In this document: positions 43,836 to 57,965 of the stretch, piece by piece
Layout of the letters: the number at the start of each line of letters is the position of its first letter
Numbering within the stretch: the stretch's first letter is position 1
NCBI GenBank assembly: GCA_023678885.1
Contig: CM042952.1
Span: 33,889,236 to 33,953,235 of the forward strand
DNA: 64,000 nt
From: Pogostemon cablin
Lineage: Eukaryota; Streptophyta; Magnoliopsida; Lamiales; Lamiaceae
Direction of reading: 5' to 3'
Translations under genes and position numbers: made by a program
Notes under the pieces: model-generated
Database searches by the model: none
The model's input: the letters and a program-made list of their open reading frames with translations, nothing else
Told to the model about the DNA's origin: nothing

Positions 43836-46800
43836 TCAAGCATGATCTTCGTTCGAGTGATGTTGAACTTCATTTTGGCTGTCTAGAGGCATATACTGTG
43901 CCATTATAGCCCGTATCTCCGAGTCCATGTAAGCCTGAAAAGCAACCGCCAAAACAGTTTTGGTACATGTAATTTAGCCAAGAAACGGGATATTGCACAA
44001 ATTTGGGGGGCTAGTATTGATACTCAAGATGTGGTATAGAGCATACCCTTAACCTATATCGGTACAGCAAATATACTCCACAACCAGCAATGGCTAATCC
44101 AAGAAATATTATCCAAACAGCAGTCCAGGCAGATTTAACCTCACGAGCCCTCTTACCTGCATCAGAAACAGAATAGATCAAACAGAATTTTAGAGTTGGT
44201 CTCTACACATAATGGCGAGAGAGCAAAACTGACTTACTTATGCAGGTATCATGGTCCCTGATGTACAACAGGTCACCGCTACAAGAGCACTCATAACTCC
44301 CCCATGTATTCTTGCAGCTGCATTCAGGGCATTGACAGGCTTTCTTCTCCGAACATTCATCAATATCTGAGTGGAGAACAAATATCAGGAATTAATCCGA
44401 TAGTCAAATCTTTAGTGATTGATACATTATCCTTCCCCGTTCTACTTTGGAGTAGGGGACATAGTATCCCATCACACTTTTGGCCGTATTTCCTAACGCT
44501 GTTTTATATAATAAAATTGCACTGCTTAAAGCTTTTCAGTCATATAACCAAAAATGTCCAATGTCCAATGTAGTAATTTCAATCGGTGTGCATCAGACGT
44601 GCATTCACTGATCTATCATCAAACATCGTGAGGAAAGAAAAAGAAGCTGAAAATAATAAACTGCTGCATATGGATGTAAAGCCTGATCTACTGATGCTGA
44701 GGGAATTGCTCATCCTTTTTTCTCTCAGTAATATGAATGCTTATTCTTGTTCATGAAATAGGCATCGATAAGCAAAACGTTCCTTGGATGTTACGAGTAA
44801 AATTATATGGCACAGGCATAAAATTTATCTAAAACTTTTCTTACCTTCACAAGTTTTGGCACCATCACCTTTAAAACCTGGGGGACACTTGCATTTTCCG
44901 TCCTCATTGTCCTGTTGAACAAGCATTGAAAATTTTGCTATTGACCTACATATTTATTATTTTAAGACATACAAGAAACCAAACACCAAATGTAGAAGAA
45001 ACCAACCACACAAGCAGAGAAAGTGATTCCATTATTGCTATCATGCCAACAACCACCATTACTGATTTTGCATCGCCCAGGTCCACTTGCTGCACATGGA
45101 AATAGTTATAAAATTAACAGAATCACAATAGCTTGAGATGTTTTTACAAGAAAACAATGGTCATTCTCTTTAATTCTGCCAGATAAACTATGACAGGCTC
45201 AATAAGAAGAAGATAGGCTAAGCCCATATTCTTCTTGCGCCTGTCATAGACCACTATTTTTTTTTAGAATAGCAATTATAACTTTCACATTCTAATATTT
45301 TCCAATCATAAACAAAATTCCACATCAGAAGACACGGGGAACAGCCTAAAACAAACAATATATCATTCAACTGTCGAAGAAAATGTACACCAGCATCTTC
45401 CTTCAATTAAAATAGACACCAAGCAAATATAATAATTCTAAAGATGCAACCAGCCCAAAGGACTTTTTTTTTGCGCACACACAGTCAAATCTTTGAAATG
45501 CTTTTCTTTCAAGCATAACAATTTTATAATTACAAACAAGTGGGTTATCTTCAAAGAGACTAACAAAAATTATTTTCTATAAACCAAACAATTCAGACCA
45601 TCTACTTACCAACACACGAGTTATAGCCATCTCCCTTAAACTGCACACCATTTACTACAGGGCACTCACACACTCTTCCTCTAAATGTGTCCTGAACATA
45701 AATAACCAGATATTAGAAATTGGCAAAGCTGAAAAAAGTAACAATACATTATGGACATTGGCCAAGCACCTTGCAAGCTGTAATATTAGCTATCTTATCT
45801 TGCCAGCAACCGCCATTGTTATCCAAGCACTCATTTGTTTCCACATCTGTGATTAAGAAAATAATTGAAGATTATGGATAACTTATCCAAAATCACTCAT
45901 CAGAAATGCAATCCAACCATAGATTAGGTGTAATGTTGAGATCATGATGAACTCTGAAATATCTTACCACCACTCAAACAAACAGATGGCTCCGTAGTTT
46001 CCTCAAAACCAGAACATAGAGCCTTCAACACTGCACCTTTCTCTAATTTCCCTGCACAAACAAGCACATTAGAGAGCTGCAATTAAGACCATTAAAATGC
46101 ATTTGCAACCAACAGACGGACCTCGATATTGTCGATTATTCACAACGAGGGTCGGCAATATTGTTACATCACCTCGTGATCCTTTTCCAACCTGCAGAAA
46201 TTACACTTCTCAGACATTTTATAAGATCGACATTACGCAACGTATAGCTATACAAATGGGACACTTGAGTTCTCTGATTCACATAGAAATTAAAATAAGC
46301 ACATCATAATACTCACTTGAGCATCCTGCTCCTCCTTCAGAACAGGATTTTCTGAATCAGCATCAGAATCACCCATGCATTTTTCAATTTTTTTCAAATC
46401 AAGCCCTGGTATGCAAACAACGTTAGTATATACTTATTCAATATTTAAGATGAGTTTGCTAGAGATTAAAGACATTGAATACTACCTAAAGATCGGATGA
46501 CACCCACAGCACATTCATGGTTGTATTTCTTTTCCTTCATGGGGCATCTAATTTGGAAATCAGTAACATAGTCCCACCACATCCATGGTTTATTGGACTC
46601 ATTGGCTGCTCTGAACACACATAGCTGCCTCAAATTTTCAAGAACTACATCCTTACCCTCATAACCTGAGCTGAAATCTTGCTCAGGATCTGGAGCACAG
46701 TATCTTCCATGGTTGATGCACTGAGACTTGCATTGTTTGCTTATAGTGAATGCCTGAGGGCAATACCAAGTAATATAATGAGGTGTGAATTGGGTATAAC

Positions 46801-48391
46801 CACCTTTCTCAAGGATCTGTGCTGCACCCTTAAAATCCTTCACGAACTCCATCAGCATATCACACTTAAATCCACACTCATCATTGCTGTTAGTCCATAA
46901 TTCATATTCAACTCGATCATCTGGATGGGGAACAGACTCTCTCCAGTCAAGATTCACATTCACCATGTCACCTCGACGGATTGCTTCCTTTAATTTTTCA
47001 CTAAAACTTTTACCAATCAATGCAGATGGTATTGTTATGTTTGCCATATATTTGGCAGCTTGCTTATCTTCTTCAGGTGAGTCCATTGTGATCAATCCTT
47101 CATCAATGCCATCAGCCACTAGAACTGCAGCTGCACCAGCATTTTGGGCATTCCAAACCTTCAAGGCGAAAAAACAATCTGCAATGAAGGTGGACAATCA
47201 ATTATTGTATGGTTACATTTGATGCAACAAATTAGTCGCACTATAATGCCCGCATTCAAGAAAGTAGGAAACACGAAAAAAGGGACATTACAGGAAAAAG
47301 ACGTGTTTAGCACCTAAAGAGTAGCCCACCTAATCATCAAACTATTTTAAATTATTTAATAAAAATCTAAACTGTCATTTGCAGAAACAGAAAAAATGAA
47401 AAGATGTGCGAATGACATCTCCAGGAAAAGCAAATGCTTTGGCCAGAGGTTTACAAAAATTAAAATTCAAAACACTTGAAAATAACAACCCACATGGTAA
47501 ATAAAATAGGTATATTACTAAAAAGAGAACTATGACATAAAAACGGGAACATATATATAGAAATTTAGATAAATATAACATTTTAGGACATATCTGGTAG
47601 AATCCGTCAGTTGAATTGGCAAATTGTTTAAAGATTTTCAAAGTGACTTCAACCAGAAAAATGAAAATTAATACTACAGATGCTGAATTAGTCATCAACA
47701 GGCTATTAACAAACATAATCTGCCTAGAAGCTGAATCCAAGAAGAGAACTTGTTGAGTGACATGGATGACAAAGTTAACAGAATAAATGAAAAGGTATCT
47801 CCAGACATAATCAAAATATCATCGGACAAATATATCAGATTAGAAGAACAAATCAAAATCAACCCAAAAAGAGGAATCAATTATAGCCAATGAATTACAC
47901 ATCCGATAATAGTTTGCAGATAATTTCTCGCAACAACAAAAATCACCCAAAACAGAGTATCTAACAGCAACATCAAATTCGAGGCGAAATTAAGTAAGAT
48001 CATGAAATGGGCATCTCAGTTAAGGTCTGTAAAAAGCATCGCCTGAAATTAACTGGTCTTAAACTTTCAAAAAATAAATACCTCCACGATCAACAAGAAC
48101 AAAATTAGGCATAGCTCCAGCATCAGCCTTGAAAGAAATCGAAAAATCATCGAAAGTTTTGCACCCTTTCTGATTATCTTTAGGGTACACCACAGTACCG
48201 GCCATGCTTCCCCCATATTGTGGAATCCCAAAATTGCCAATGGCACTATCATGGGTTCCTTTAATGCTATCCGGTGATGTTACTCGCAAGCTGTTCTTCT
48301 CCACCACAAAACGACCAGCGACTAAATCCGTTAATAGCAGCAGCAAAAACCCCCATGATATTGAAATTTTAAAATTTCCAGAAAACTCCAT
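43836..48391 (-). CDS. Vacuolar sorting receptor (VSR/BP-80 family)
   Basis: Twelve exons on the minus strand: 48082-48391, 46486-47178, 46317-46405, 46122-46191, 45968-46051, 45770-45846, 45610-45691, 45007-45089, 44845-44911, 44238-44366, 44047-44156, 43836-43934. Phases agree and the product is 630 aa, the usual family length. It carries soluble cargo from the trans-Golgi to the prevacuolar compartment. In order: a signal peptide (about residues 1-26, FLLLLLTDLVAG), a protease-associated domain (DRGDCFFALKVWNAQNAGA), the central cargo-binding region (WTNSNDECGFKCD, YITWYCPQAF), EGF-like repeats rich in Cys (NECLDNNGGCW, CKINNGGCWHDS-type, DIDECSEK), one transmembrane helix (AWTAVWIIFLGLAIAGCGVY) and a short cytosolic tail with YMPL, the tyrosine sorting signal. 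Intron 1 is about 900 bp. No damage is seen. Confidence 0.96.
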
Positions 48392-48719
48392 TTGCTTCGA
48401 TTCCCAGAAGCAAGAAATTCAAAGATCAGACTGTAGTCAATTATGAACTCCCTCTCCCTCGCACACGCTACTTTTGCAGGGAGTTGGGGTGTATTGACTC
48501 TGAAGACTTGAAGAAGATGAAATCTTGAAATAATTACGTGAGAAATTGATGATCGGGTGTGGTCTTCGCTCTTGAAAAAGGTGATCAAAGCGTGAAGTGA
48601 ACGTGGTATTAAAATAAAATTGGAAGAAACTGAAACCCTTGAAATTAATAATGGTGATAATTCTAATTACCAGGTTTAATTGAAAAAATAATATTATTAA
48701 ATTCAATTGTGCATAGAGT

Positions 48720-49340
48720 TCAAAATTCTAAAATTCATCAAACAACGTTACATTATTACATTTTTTTTCTTACATAAATCAGATATATCACGTGATGACA
48801 GTAAAAATATTACACTCTAATTTAGAACATGATAAAAATAAATCATGCAACTAGTACACTAAAATACTATGATGATATGATTAGGTGCTAATGTGTTAGG
48901 TATCTGATTATAATCCAACATTACAAAAGAACGATTTTTTATGGGTTTCTCCATGTGTTACACGCAATACTGTATTTCTGTAAGGTTGATCAAAATTAAT
49001 TTAATTAGCATAATGCAACAAATAGATTTTTAAACAACTTTTTTTTTTAAGTTAGTAAAATAAAATAATACTATTATTATAACTAAAAATTTTAAAAATA
49101 AAATACTACTGTACTGTGATCAAATCAATGGTTATTTTGTTACCCCATTCAATTAATGATCCAAATATAATTAATATCCAAATGTTAAACTTTTTTTTTT
49201 TTTTGAAATTTTTTCTTTTATTTTTTCGCCCTTTAATGGACATATAGACAGAGTGAACAGTACAGTATATATACCATATGGGTGTAATAAAAGAGTTTCT
49301 ATGAATTTAATTGGTCCAACTAGGTTTTTTGACGTGTCGC
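48720..49340. other. AT-rich spacer upstream of the receptor gene
   Basis: No gene or bounded repeat is recognised. A run of T is present near 49190-49204. Confidence 0.5.
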
Positions 49341-49346
49341 CTATTT

Positions 49347-49599
49347 CTGATTGGTGGAGATATAAAATAATTTTATTGGGCCAATCTTTGGGCCTTGGTG
49401 TGAAATGGAAAGCTGAGGCCCGATGGGAATAAAATAAAACAGAATAAAAGAATAAAATAAAACACTATTTAAAAAATCTGATTGGTGGAGATATAAAATA
49501 ATTCTGCTGGGAAAATCTATGGGCCTTGGGGTGAAATGGACAGCTGAGGCCCGAAATGAATAATATATAAAACACAATAAAAGAATAAAATAAAACTAT
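49347..49599. repeat. 131-bp tandem duplication next to tRNA-Asn
   Basis: CTGATTGGTGGAGATATAAA starts at 49347 and again at 49478. Each is followed by a GGGCCTTGG-GTGAAATGGA block, GCTGAGGCCCG and an AATAAAAGAATAAAATAAAA tail. The second copy ends at the 3' flank of the tRNA-Asn gene. Confidence 0.92.
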
Positions 49600-49605
49600 A
49601 TAAGT

Positions 49606-49629
49606 CGCTAGAGGAAGGGCTTGAACCTT

Positions 49630-49662
<33 letters not shown>

Positions 49663-49679
49663 AACTGAGCTACTCCAGC
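49606..49679 (-). tRNA. tRNA-Asn (anticodon GTT)
   Basis: 74-nt minus-strand cloverleaf: acceptor GCTGGAG/CTCTAGC with discriminator G, D-arm with AGTTGGTTA loop, anticodon stem TGTGG/CCACA around CTGTTAA (anticodon GTT), and T-loop TTCAAGC. The A box TAGCTCAGTTGG is canonical. TTTT follows the 3' end within about 15 nt. Confidence 0.96.
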
Positions 49680-52600
49680 TTTATTTTATAATTTGGACAC
49701 TTATAAGTAAAATTTAATCATTTAGGTTTCAAGACTATTCAATTATTTCTTTTCAAAGTCAAATCTTAAAACTAATAGAACAATTAATTTTTTTAGTTAC
49801 CTACTTTTGATTGTAATAATGTATAAAAGAAATAAAATTATAATAAATGACGAAACAAAACCCACCACTTAAATTGTTGGTTTATATTTCCCAATAATTT
49901 ATTAACAAACAACAATTTTAAACAAATGTGCAAATGAATTAGTAATTTTTGGTTAAACTTAACTTAAATAAATATCAGAAAGCTAGCTTTAAAAAAATAA
50001 AATAAAATATCATGAGAAAGGGGCAAGAACTGGAAAATTGTACATATTGCCTTCTAAAGTCCTCTTAACAACATTACAACAAGAGTAATTAATTTGAGAA
50101 AAGACAAAAAAAATAATAATAATACTATCATATTAATTAATTAGATTGGTTTTTTTATTTTAATAAACAATGTTTTTAACTAAGTGTATATACTCAAATA
50201 TTATTTTAATAAACTTTTTGGGTGAATCTTGGCAAAATACTTTTTTTTTTATTTAAAGAAATAACTCATGAAGGGAATTTTAATTGATTGATCTTTCCAT
50301 CATCCATAAATTCGGTAATTTAATCTAAGATTTTATGTTCAATTTTAAGTCTCAATATAATTGATACAGTTAGCTGGTGTATTCATGCTTATATGTCATG
50401 ATTGCACAATATCTAAATTTATGATAAAGTTTATTTAATTCACATAATGTTCTGGTTAATAAAAAATTATACGTTGATTAGTAAAACTTAAATATACTCC
50501 ATCAAATAAAGTGTGTTCTTTAGTACTGCATAATGTTGCTTAGTTTCATATATATAATATAATAACTCACCTTCTGTTAGCTGGTATCTTCCTAAAAAAT
50601 TCCTATTTTTTATCAATGAACTTGATAAAAATATAGAAATATTAATATGTATAAATACATTTAGAATATAAGCTCTTTCAATTTTAACAAATATTAATGC
50701 CTATCATCATATCATATTAACATAAAATGAACCAAATATATATACTCCCAAGTACATATAAATTATAATATGTATTCAAATAAGAAATTCCAAATATCTA
50801 TAAATTATTTACTTTAACATCATCAATCAATTAGTTAGAGGGAATTGAGTATTTGAACTGAAATATGATTATTGCATTGCAACTCTTGGGTTGTATTCAT
50901 GGATTCTAAACACCATGAATTTCATATTAAGATTAAAGTAATATATGACCAAAGTATATATATTTATATATTTTCTTCTGAATGAAAAGGTAAAAGATGA
51001 TATATATAAAAGAAGGGAATATGTGTTGTTCAGCACGAAAATTCATACTTTTCATAGGCGTTTTCATATGATTATTGCATTATTTTAACATTATTTGTGG
51101 AGTTTATTACTTATTTTTAATAATTTATATGACTTCACGGGTAGAATTGCAGATTTTGAACTTATTTTGGAATAAAAATAAATAGACCAAAGTGGATTTA
51201 AAAAATAAAGAAAGAGCTTGAGGCAGCATTGTTACGTGGATATCCAAATATTGGATTTTGGTTCAAAGAATACTCTTCACATAGAATTCAAGTGGGCCAT
51301 ACGTTAGAGGCACATTGATTTATTGATGTGTTTAATTGGTTTGTGCATGAGAAGTATTTACTTAGCCAAATAATCAACTTCATGGGGCCCAAGTATGAAA
51401 TGGTTTGTGACTGAATTTCATGGAGAAGCCCAACCCCAACATGTGAAGCCCACTGTCAACAGCCTTAAGCCCATTAGCAAGCGGCCTAATTCCCTTGTCC
51501 AGCGTGGAGTGCGAGCAGAACGGATTGGAACAGAACAGAGGCTCAACTTCGTGATTAGCGCGATAGAAACCTTCGCCATCCACCATCGCACTCTCTCACC
51601 TTCACCCATTCCACCCACTTCATCCATCCATCATTCCAGTATGTGTCATTCAAGGAGGGGAGATCATACAATTGGAGGAGACGGAGAGAAGAGCATCTAC
51701 AATTCTTCAATCCAGGGTTTTATCTTTAAACTTAATTTTCCTTTCAATAAATATAAACACTGGTAAGATAATTCTTACACCCATGAGAGTTGTCTGTCAT
51801 TCCATGGGGTAAATACTTTTTGTAGTTCTAGGGCATAAAGGTTAAAACAGATGTAATTTAGTATTTGATTTGTGGGTTTGAAACTATAGAATGTTTATTC
51901 ACTTTTCCATTGATTTATTTGAAATTATTTAATTTATATTGCGTAACGTTTATGATTTTTTGTTTGTCATTGACTAATGCTTGAAATAATTGTAACTTGT
52001 GTGCGCAGTAGAATTAATTAATTATGTTGTATAAGTTGAGGTAATTGACCTATTCCTTAATTTATTAGACATGGATTATGTGATGAGTATTATTAATTAT
52101 GATGATTAGTCGTGTTGATAATATTCAGGAAATTAGGTAATAAACATGTAGTACCTAAAAAGGGAACACATATTAGTTTCTAGTACCTGACGAGGGAGAG
52201 GAATAATATTGCAATTACCTAGAGAAGGAGATGGGGATATCAGCCTAGAATCTTAGGGGATAAACTAGACTAATTATAAGTTTGCTTATACCAATTAAGT
52301 GAATTTGTATGATTTGGTGATTCTTCCATAACTTCTATAGAATTGAATCCATATATCATAATATTATATTAATAAGTTTTAGCTGGAGTCCCTGGAGCTA
52401 CTATTTTATCCATACTTGAATTTTCATATTTTTATAATTTATTCTTATTTTAATTTTAAGTCTTCATTAGTTAGAAAATTATCATCAAATTGAATTTGTC
52501 ACATGTCTTATTTAGTTTAGTAATTTTAGAAAATAGATAATTTATCGTCCCTATAATTCAATATTAAAACTTGATTGTCTGTTGCTACAGTTGATATTCC

Positions 52601-54109
52601 TACACTTGGGGATTAATTTGTGTGTATTCAAAAACACGCAACAGGTGTTAAACTTATTTTGACACAAATGTTGAGTTCATAAGGTGGTCAAGATTTTGTT
52701 ATTCTTTGAACTTGTTTTAAATTTTTTGGACGCGGTTGAAAAATGATAACAAAACTTGAATTTAGATGTAAAACAAAACTTAATGAATAGAGTTGTTCCT
52801 ACTGATGGAAGTTGTGCAGTGAGAATTGATTGGTGTAATTTTACTAATTAAACACTAGTGACACATTTGATTTATATAGAGATATCTTTGGTGGAAACTA
52901 GAGATTTCTCCCACATCGAATAGAAACAAACCTTACATGCAATTTATATAGAGAAAATTTAATACGCCCTATCGCCGAGCTTGGTAATGCGAGCTTGTGA
53001 CCCAAATGGGGGCAATTGGGTGATTGGACGTTGGACGGTCAATTTGATTGGACTTTGATGGCTTAAGTCTGGCCTGCCCGTTCCAAGTCGGGAGTTGGGC
53101 TTCGGGGCCCAGGCGAAGGCTTGTGCGTCGTGGCTCCTAAAGTGACGGGCACTGCGCCAGGCTGGTTTCACAGAGCAGCGACAACCGTCCTCTTCTGACA
53201 GTGGAAGGATAACGGGCCGGTTGCTATCATGGCCCATTACGGTCGGGTTGATCAGCTCAAATTGAACAATCATCTTTTTGCCTAACCCTTTTTCTAATTT
53301 ATTTATTTATTTATGGCTGCTATAATTGAACAGTGGAAGAAGGACAACGGTTCTTTCAGTCCGTTGAAATGGGCTACATTAAGGTAAATTGGTTTAGCTA
53401 ACCTTTTCTTTTTTATGGCCCAATAGACCACCTGTCTCTAAACTCCTTGAATTTAATGGGTTGACCAACGAATACGAATAGAGAGACCTTTCCTTACCAT
53501 CAATAATAGCCCGAGTTAATCAAACCATCTTTTCCCAATAAAATTTGATCTTTCATTTTTAAGAATAAATAATACTTTCCTCAATTCTATATCAAATTTC
53601 ACACTTTTACTATAAAAAAAATTTTCATTATCCTCCAAAAGTTAAGAAGTTTTATCCATTTAAATTAATAATTTTACATAATCAAGTCTTTAATAGATAG
53701 AAAAAACAATCGAAGCCTCAAATTAATAATTTAGAGATTTTTCAGGTCTTAAATTGAGAATTTTACAATTAATAAAAAATAATTCTTTAAAATTTTATAT
53801 TTTAAGTAACGGTGTGAAGTAATATGGGACGGGAGAATAGTTTTTATTCTTCAATTAAAAAGCTCGCAAGGGTCCAACCAATTCCATGATAAAGAAAAAA
53901 ATATTGATTAGTATCATCAGATGACATCCAATAATCATCTTACAAGATTTGAATTAAAGAACAATTTGATTTAGTCCTCATCAAAGGCGCATGTTTGCCT
54001 TTTGTTAATTTCACGTAAGTCATTTAAAAATGAAATAAATACAAAATATGGTTCGTTGTGGAATTTATTCAAAGAAAATGCAGTAGGCTTAAAGTGTTAT
54101 CCATCATCA
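49680..54109. other. Long spacer, no firm gene
   Basis: Mostly AT-rich. A less AT-rich patch at 51395-51766 has an open plus-strand frame that I cannot assign (it may include a 5' untranslated region or exon). Another GC-richer patch at 52960-53280 has no recognisable protein. A TTCTCCCACATCGAAT motif at about 52905-52920 resembles sequences often seen near LTR retrotransposons, but I found no paired LTRs. Confidence 0.45.
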
Positions 54110-55458
54110 TCATTGAGATTGTGGGTTTGGAGTGGGAGGAGTATTAAAATCAAGCCGTAAATCCATTCCATTGTAGGCAATAGGAGCATACATCCAAAGT
54201 TCATCTGAGCTCAAAAGCTGAATTCACAATCAATTTCAAGATTTGTTTTAAAAGGCCATCAATTAATCTTAATATAGAGAAATAAAAATTGACTCATGTT
54301 TTAATGAACATTTCTTACCTTAATCTGCAGCTGTAAAAATTTAACATACTGTACAGCCTCTTCAAGCATTGTACTAATGTCAACCTGCAATAAAAAAAGG
54401 ATCTTTAATGAGAATCTCTTAACACACTTAATTAACAAGGTTATCATCATCATATGATCACTGCTGTTCGCTTACTTTAGTTCCATTGGGCACAAGGTTC
54501 TGCAAGATCCTCAATCTCTCATTTATTCTCTCTCTTCTTTTCTACAAGATTGTCAATGTGATCAGTTATGAGATATAAAAGGAGTTGTCGATCAAAACTC
54601 ATGTGAGATGATTATTTACCCTGGCATAGAGGCTCTGGGGGTCTGTGGCTGAACCTCTATTGGCTCGCGTCTTTCCGTTTAAGTTGAGACTAACACTTCC
54701 CTTTGAGCTTGAACTCGAAGTCACTCCATTCATCTCATGTGAAGAAGAAGCATTGGAGTCGTTCTCCGAGAAGCAATCGCTTGAGCTCCTTCGAAGCACT
54801 GCTTTAGTGTTATTGTCAGTTTCAGCGCATTTCTTGAGTTTCTTATTTCTTTGGAACTGCAATGCGTGAGAAGATAATATCTTATAAGAAACAGAAAAAT
54901 CTGGAGAAACGAAAGAATCTATCAGGAAACAAGATAGCCACTTACTTCTCCAGGAACTTTGGGTCGTTTCTTGGACATCTCTGTAGGAATGATGATTTCA
55001 TCTTCCTTGTATGATTCTGATACAGCTGTCTCCTTCTTAATACCATGAACAACAACATCTCCAGATATTTTCCCATCCGACTCAATACTATCATTGCTGA
55101 TGTCCTGGTTTAGGAAATCATCGCCTTCAATTAAATTGTCACTCTTCTTACCATCCACCAGGTCGGTCTTGAAATCGACAGTGCTCACAAAAGGGTAAGA
55201 GCTTTCATGATGTGCCGATGGAAAAAGAATGTTGTTCCCTTCAATATAACTGCTACTCCCTAGTGAAAAAGAAAAAATGCTACTAGCATTTGTCTCAGCA
55301 GATGAGTGCATGCAGCTTTCATTTTGAGGCCAAAAGGAGGAAGCAGTAGGGAGGGAGCAGCTACCGAGCAACTGTGCCATGAAATCGGCTTCCTCGGAGC
55401 ATGCTCTGTTGAAGGAGGAGTTCCATTCCACCTCAGAAATAGTCCCTACTGCCTCCAT
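54110..55458 (-). CDS. bHLH transcription factor, RSL/subgroup VIIIc type
   Basis: Five exons on the minus strand: 54946-55458, 54620-54856, 54476-54541, 54319-54384, 54110-54217, all in phase 0, giving 329 aa. The N-terminus is acidic and Ser-rich. From about residue 240 comes RGSATDPQSLYARKRRERIN, the basic region of root-hair-defective-six-like proteins, then ERLRILQNLVPNGTKVDIST and MLEEAVQYVKFLQLQIKLLS forming the helix-loop-helix, and a short tail DELWMYAPIAYNG that is diagnostic for the group. Such factors drive root-hair or related outgrowth genes in the nucleus; the E and R residues of the basic region for E-box contact are present. The bHLH is spread over four exons. The N-terminal match resembles the RSL2/RSL4 class, but the exact orthologue is not assigned. 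Confidence 0.92.
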
Positions 55459-57590
55459 TTATTTGTTTCACTATTGGCTCGATAGTGTAAACGTATGGGA
55501 ATGGAGATGGCATACATATACTCTTAGTTTAAATAGAATAACTAGACATGGTATGCAGAAAAACAATATTAAATGTAGACAACTCAGAGAAGACTCAGTT
55601 TATGCAAATACAGTATAAAGATAATATGCAGCAGAATTAAAAAAACAGTTTAAGCCCCCACAGGCCACAGCACTATCAATATTTAAACACAAATCAAGTA
55701 TGTACGTTCCAAATTCCCAATCCAATCATTTAACCAACAATAAATGAAAAACAGCCATCAGTAAGTATGACAACATCAAGATTTCTTTAGTCGAAAACAA
55801 ACAGGGATTCGAATTCGGATTGACAACAACACCTGTGAATCTAGAGGACGTGGGAGGCTTCACCAAAAAATAACAATTGTCGAGCCACGATGACGTAGTA
55901 CATCGTGGAGAATAGTCTTAAAAAAATACTCATTTGGGACACCCCGGCCCCAGCAGACATAAATATCAACACGCTCATGCTTGAAAAACACAAGCTTCAT
56001 CAACATAAAATTTATCTTACTTGAGATAAATCAAACTTAAATGAACCAACAAGTATTTTATGCATATCTCTGCATGATTTATTACATGGTGTGCAGTGAA
56101 ATTAGACCTACAGAAAAGAGACGTAAACAATGTTGTTGGATTAAAACTAGGGATGGAAAACAACACAGTCCATGATGATTGTACAAGTTAAAAGTTAAAA
56201 CTACCTTCTTACAAGCATTAAGTGGACCTACACTATTAGGATCCAATCTAACTATAAATTTACACTATTTCATTGGTCAAAGCTGGAATCGCCCACTCCA
56301 TGTGTCCCCGGCCCTGAGAAGCTTGTGGAGGGGTTAATCATGGTAACTCAATTGGACAACGCACACTACACAAGGAACCACTTATTGGACTAAATTTACA
56401 CTGTTTCAACACAATCTTCACTCTACTTCCACAAATTCACTAATTCAGAAACCATAAGAAAGCCAGAAAAATTATACTACTAAAAAATTTGTGAGTAGAT
56501 TTGAATTTCATTCTAAACACAGCACGAGGTCGTGATGTCATCTATCATGAACACAATAAACACATGAAAAATTAATACGAATGCCCACTGATATACCCAC
56601 ATTATCATCGATGATTCAAATCGTAATATATTCACTCAAATCGCCAAATTTAACATCAATTAATTAGCAATACAAATCACAAATATTAACAGTAACATTA
56701 TGTTTAGATGATAAATTATTATTCCCTATATTTTAAAGAAAAAATGGCTTAGAAGAGTGTGAAGGGGTGGCAGTGAAGATTGATCTGGAGAGGGTCGCCC
56801 AAGATTCCGGCGATTTTCGCGCTTCAAACACACGTCGAATCCCTATCGCACAAATATCTTCCTTATCTCTACGTCGTTTTTTTTATTTTATTTTATTTTT
56901 CCTTCTTTTTCTTTATATTTTCATTTGTGGACTAGTATTATTTTGGATGTGACGCGGGAACGCGGATGAACATTAATTCAGGAGTAGCATTTGCTAGAAA
57001 TAATGTACTCCATACTTCTATTTATTTACGATAAAATTATAGTTGCTATAACTTGATTTGCATTGAAAATCATTTTTACGATTTTTTGGTGATAAGGTTA
57101 AATGAAAGATAATGGTGTTCGATTTGCATAAAAATTTGAAGGTTATACCACTTAACCATCCCATAAATTTTTATATATTTTTTTTAACATTGAAGTTATA
57201 TATATGGAGTTAGATGAATTCAAATAATATGTGTTCGAAAAAAAATTAAAATAACTAATTAATATCTGGATTTTAATTTTTAAGAGTACATCTTTGAACA
57301 CTCAAAAATAATTAATTTGACTTGAACACTCAAAAATAATTAATTTGACTTGAGTAAAATAATAATAATAAAAGAAAATATCAAATCCTAAACATAAAAC
57401 TATGATAGAATAATAATATAGCATCGAATCAACTCAAATCTCAAGATGACACCACTCTTTTCCATTTTCACACTAACATTAACACTTTGTGAAATTTGTA
57501 ATTATAATAAATGCTAAAGATTTTAAGAAATTTGTAATTTTACACCTATTGGCTTAACTACTTTAATATATATTCACACTTTAAAAAATA
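55459..57590. other. Upstream region of the bHLH gene, nothing else recognised
   Basis: Contains the presumed promoter and 5' untranslated region of the bHLH gene; I cannot place the transcription start. A short plus-strand frame at 56767-56952 is not recognisable. A 26-bp-scale direct repeat (GAACACTCAAAAATAATTAA) occurs twice at about 57295-57345. Confidence 0.5.
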
Positions 57591-57599
57591 AGATGTAGT

Positions 57600-57965
57600 A
57601 AGTAGGCAAAAACTAGCATACAATCTTCAATTGGTACAACCTCCTTCTTTCATCTACAGTGCGTGTGTGTTTTTTTTAATTGTTGTTGTACTGTTTTTTT
57701 TATTTTAGGGATATAATTGTAATTTTACCCTTGTGGTTTAGGGTATAATTATCCCCTAGGGTTTAGGGTATAATTTTAATTTTATCCTCATTGTTTAGAG
57801 CATAATTATCCCTTAGGGTTTAGAGTATAATAGTCATTTAAATAAAAAAAATTAAAAATAAAATAAAAAACAACATTAATGAAGGATCAAGAATTAATTA
57901 AGAAGGGTGTGGACCAAGGTTGTACCAATTCAATTGGTATCACCGGTTGCACTCTAGTCCCCCTC
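57600..57965. mobile_element. Repeat element, copy 2 (inverted relative to 14.97-15.34 kb)
   Basis: In reverse order and strand it has the same parts as the copy at 14972: GGTACAACCTCC, a TTGTTGTTGTACTG stretch, tandem TAGGGTATAATTATCCCCTA units, the GGTTGTACCAATTCAATTGG palindrome and CGGTTGCACTCTAGTCCC at the end. The shared order over about 370 bp supports one transposon-like family. Confidence 0.7.

Noticed and set aside
51395..51766. 123-codon plus-strand frame
   Set aside because: No recognisable family, no clear splice partners, and low-complexity Ser/Pro/His stretches; not called as a gene.
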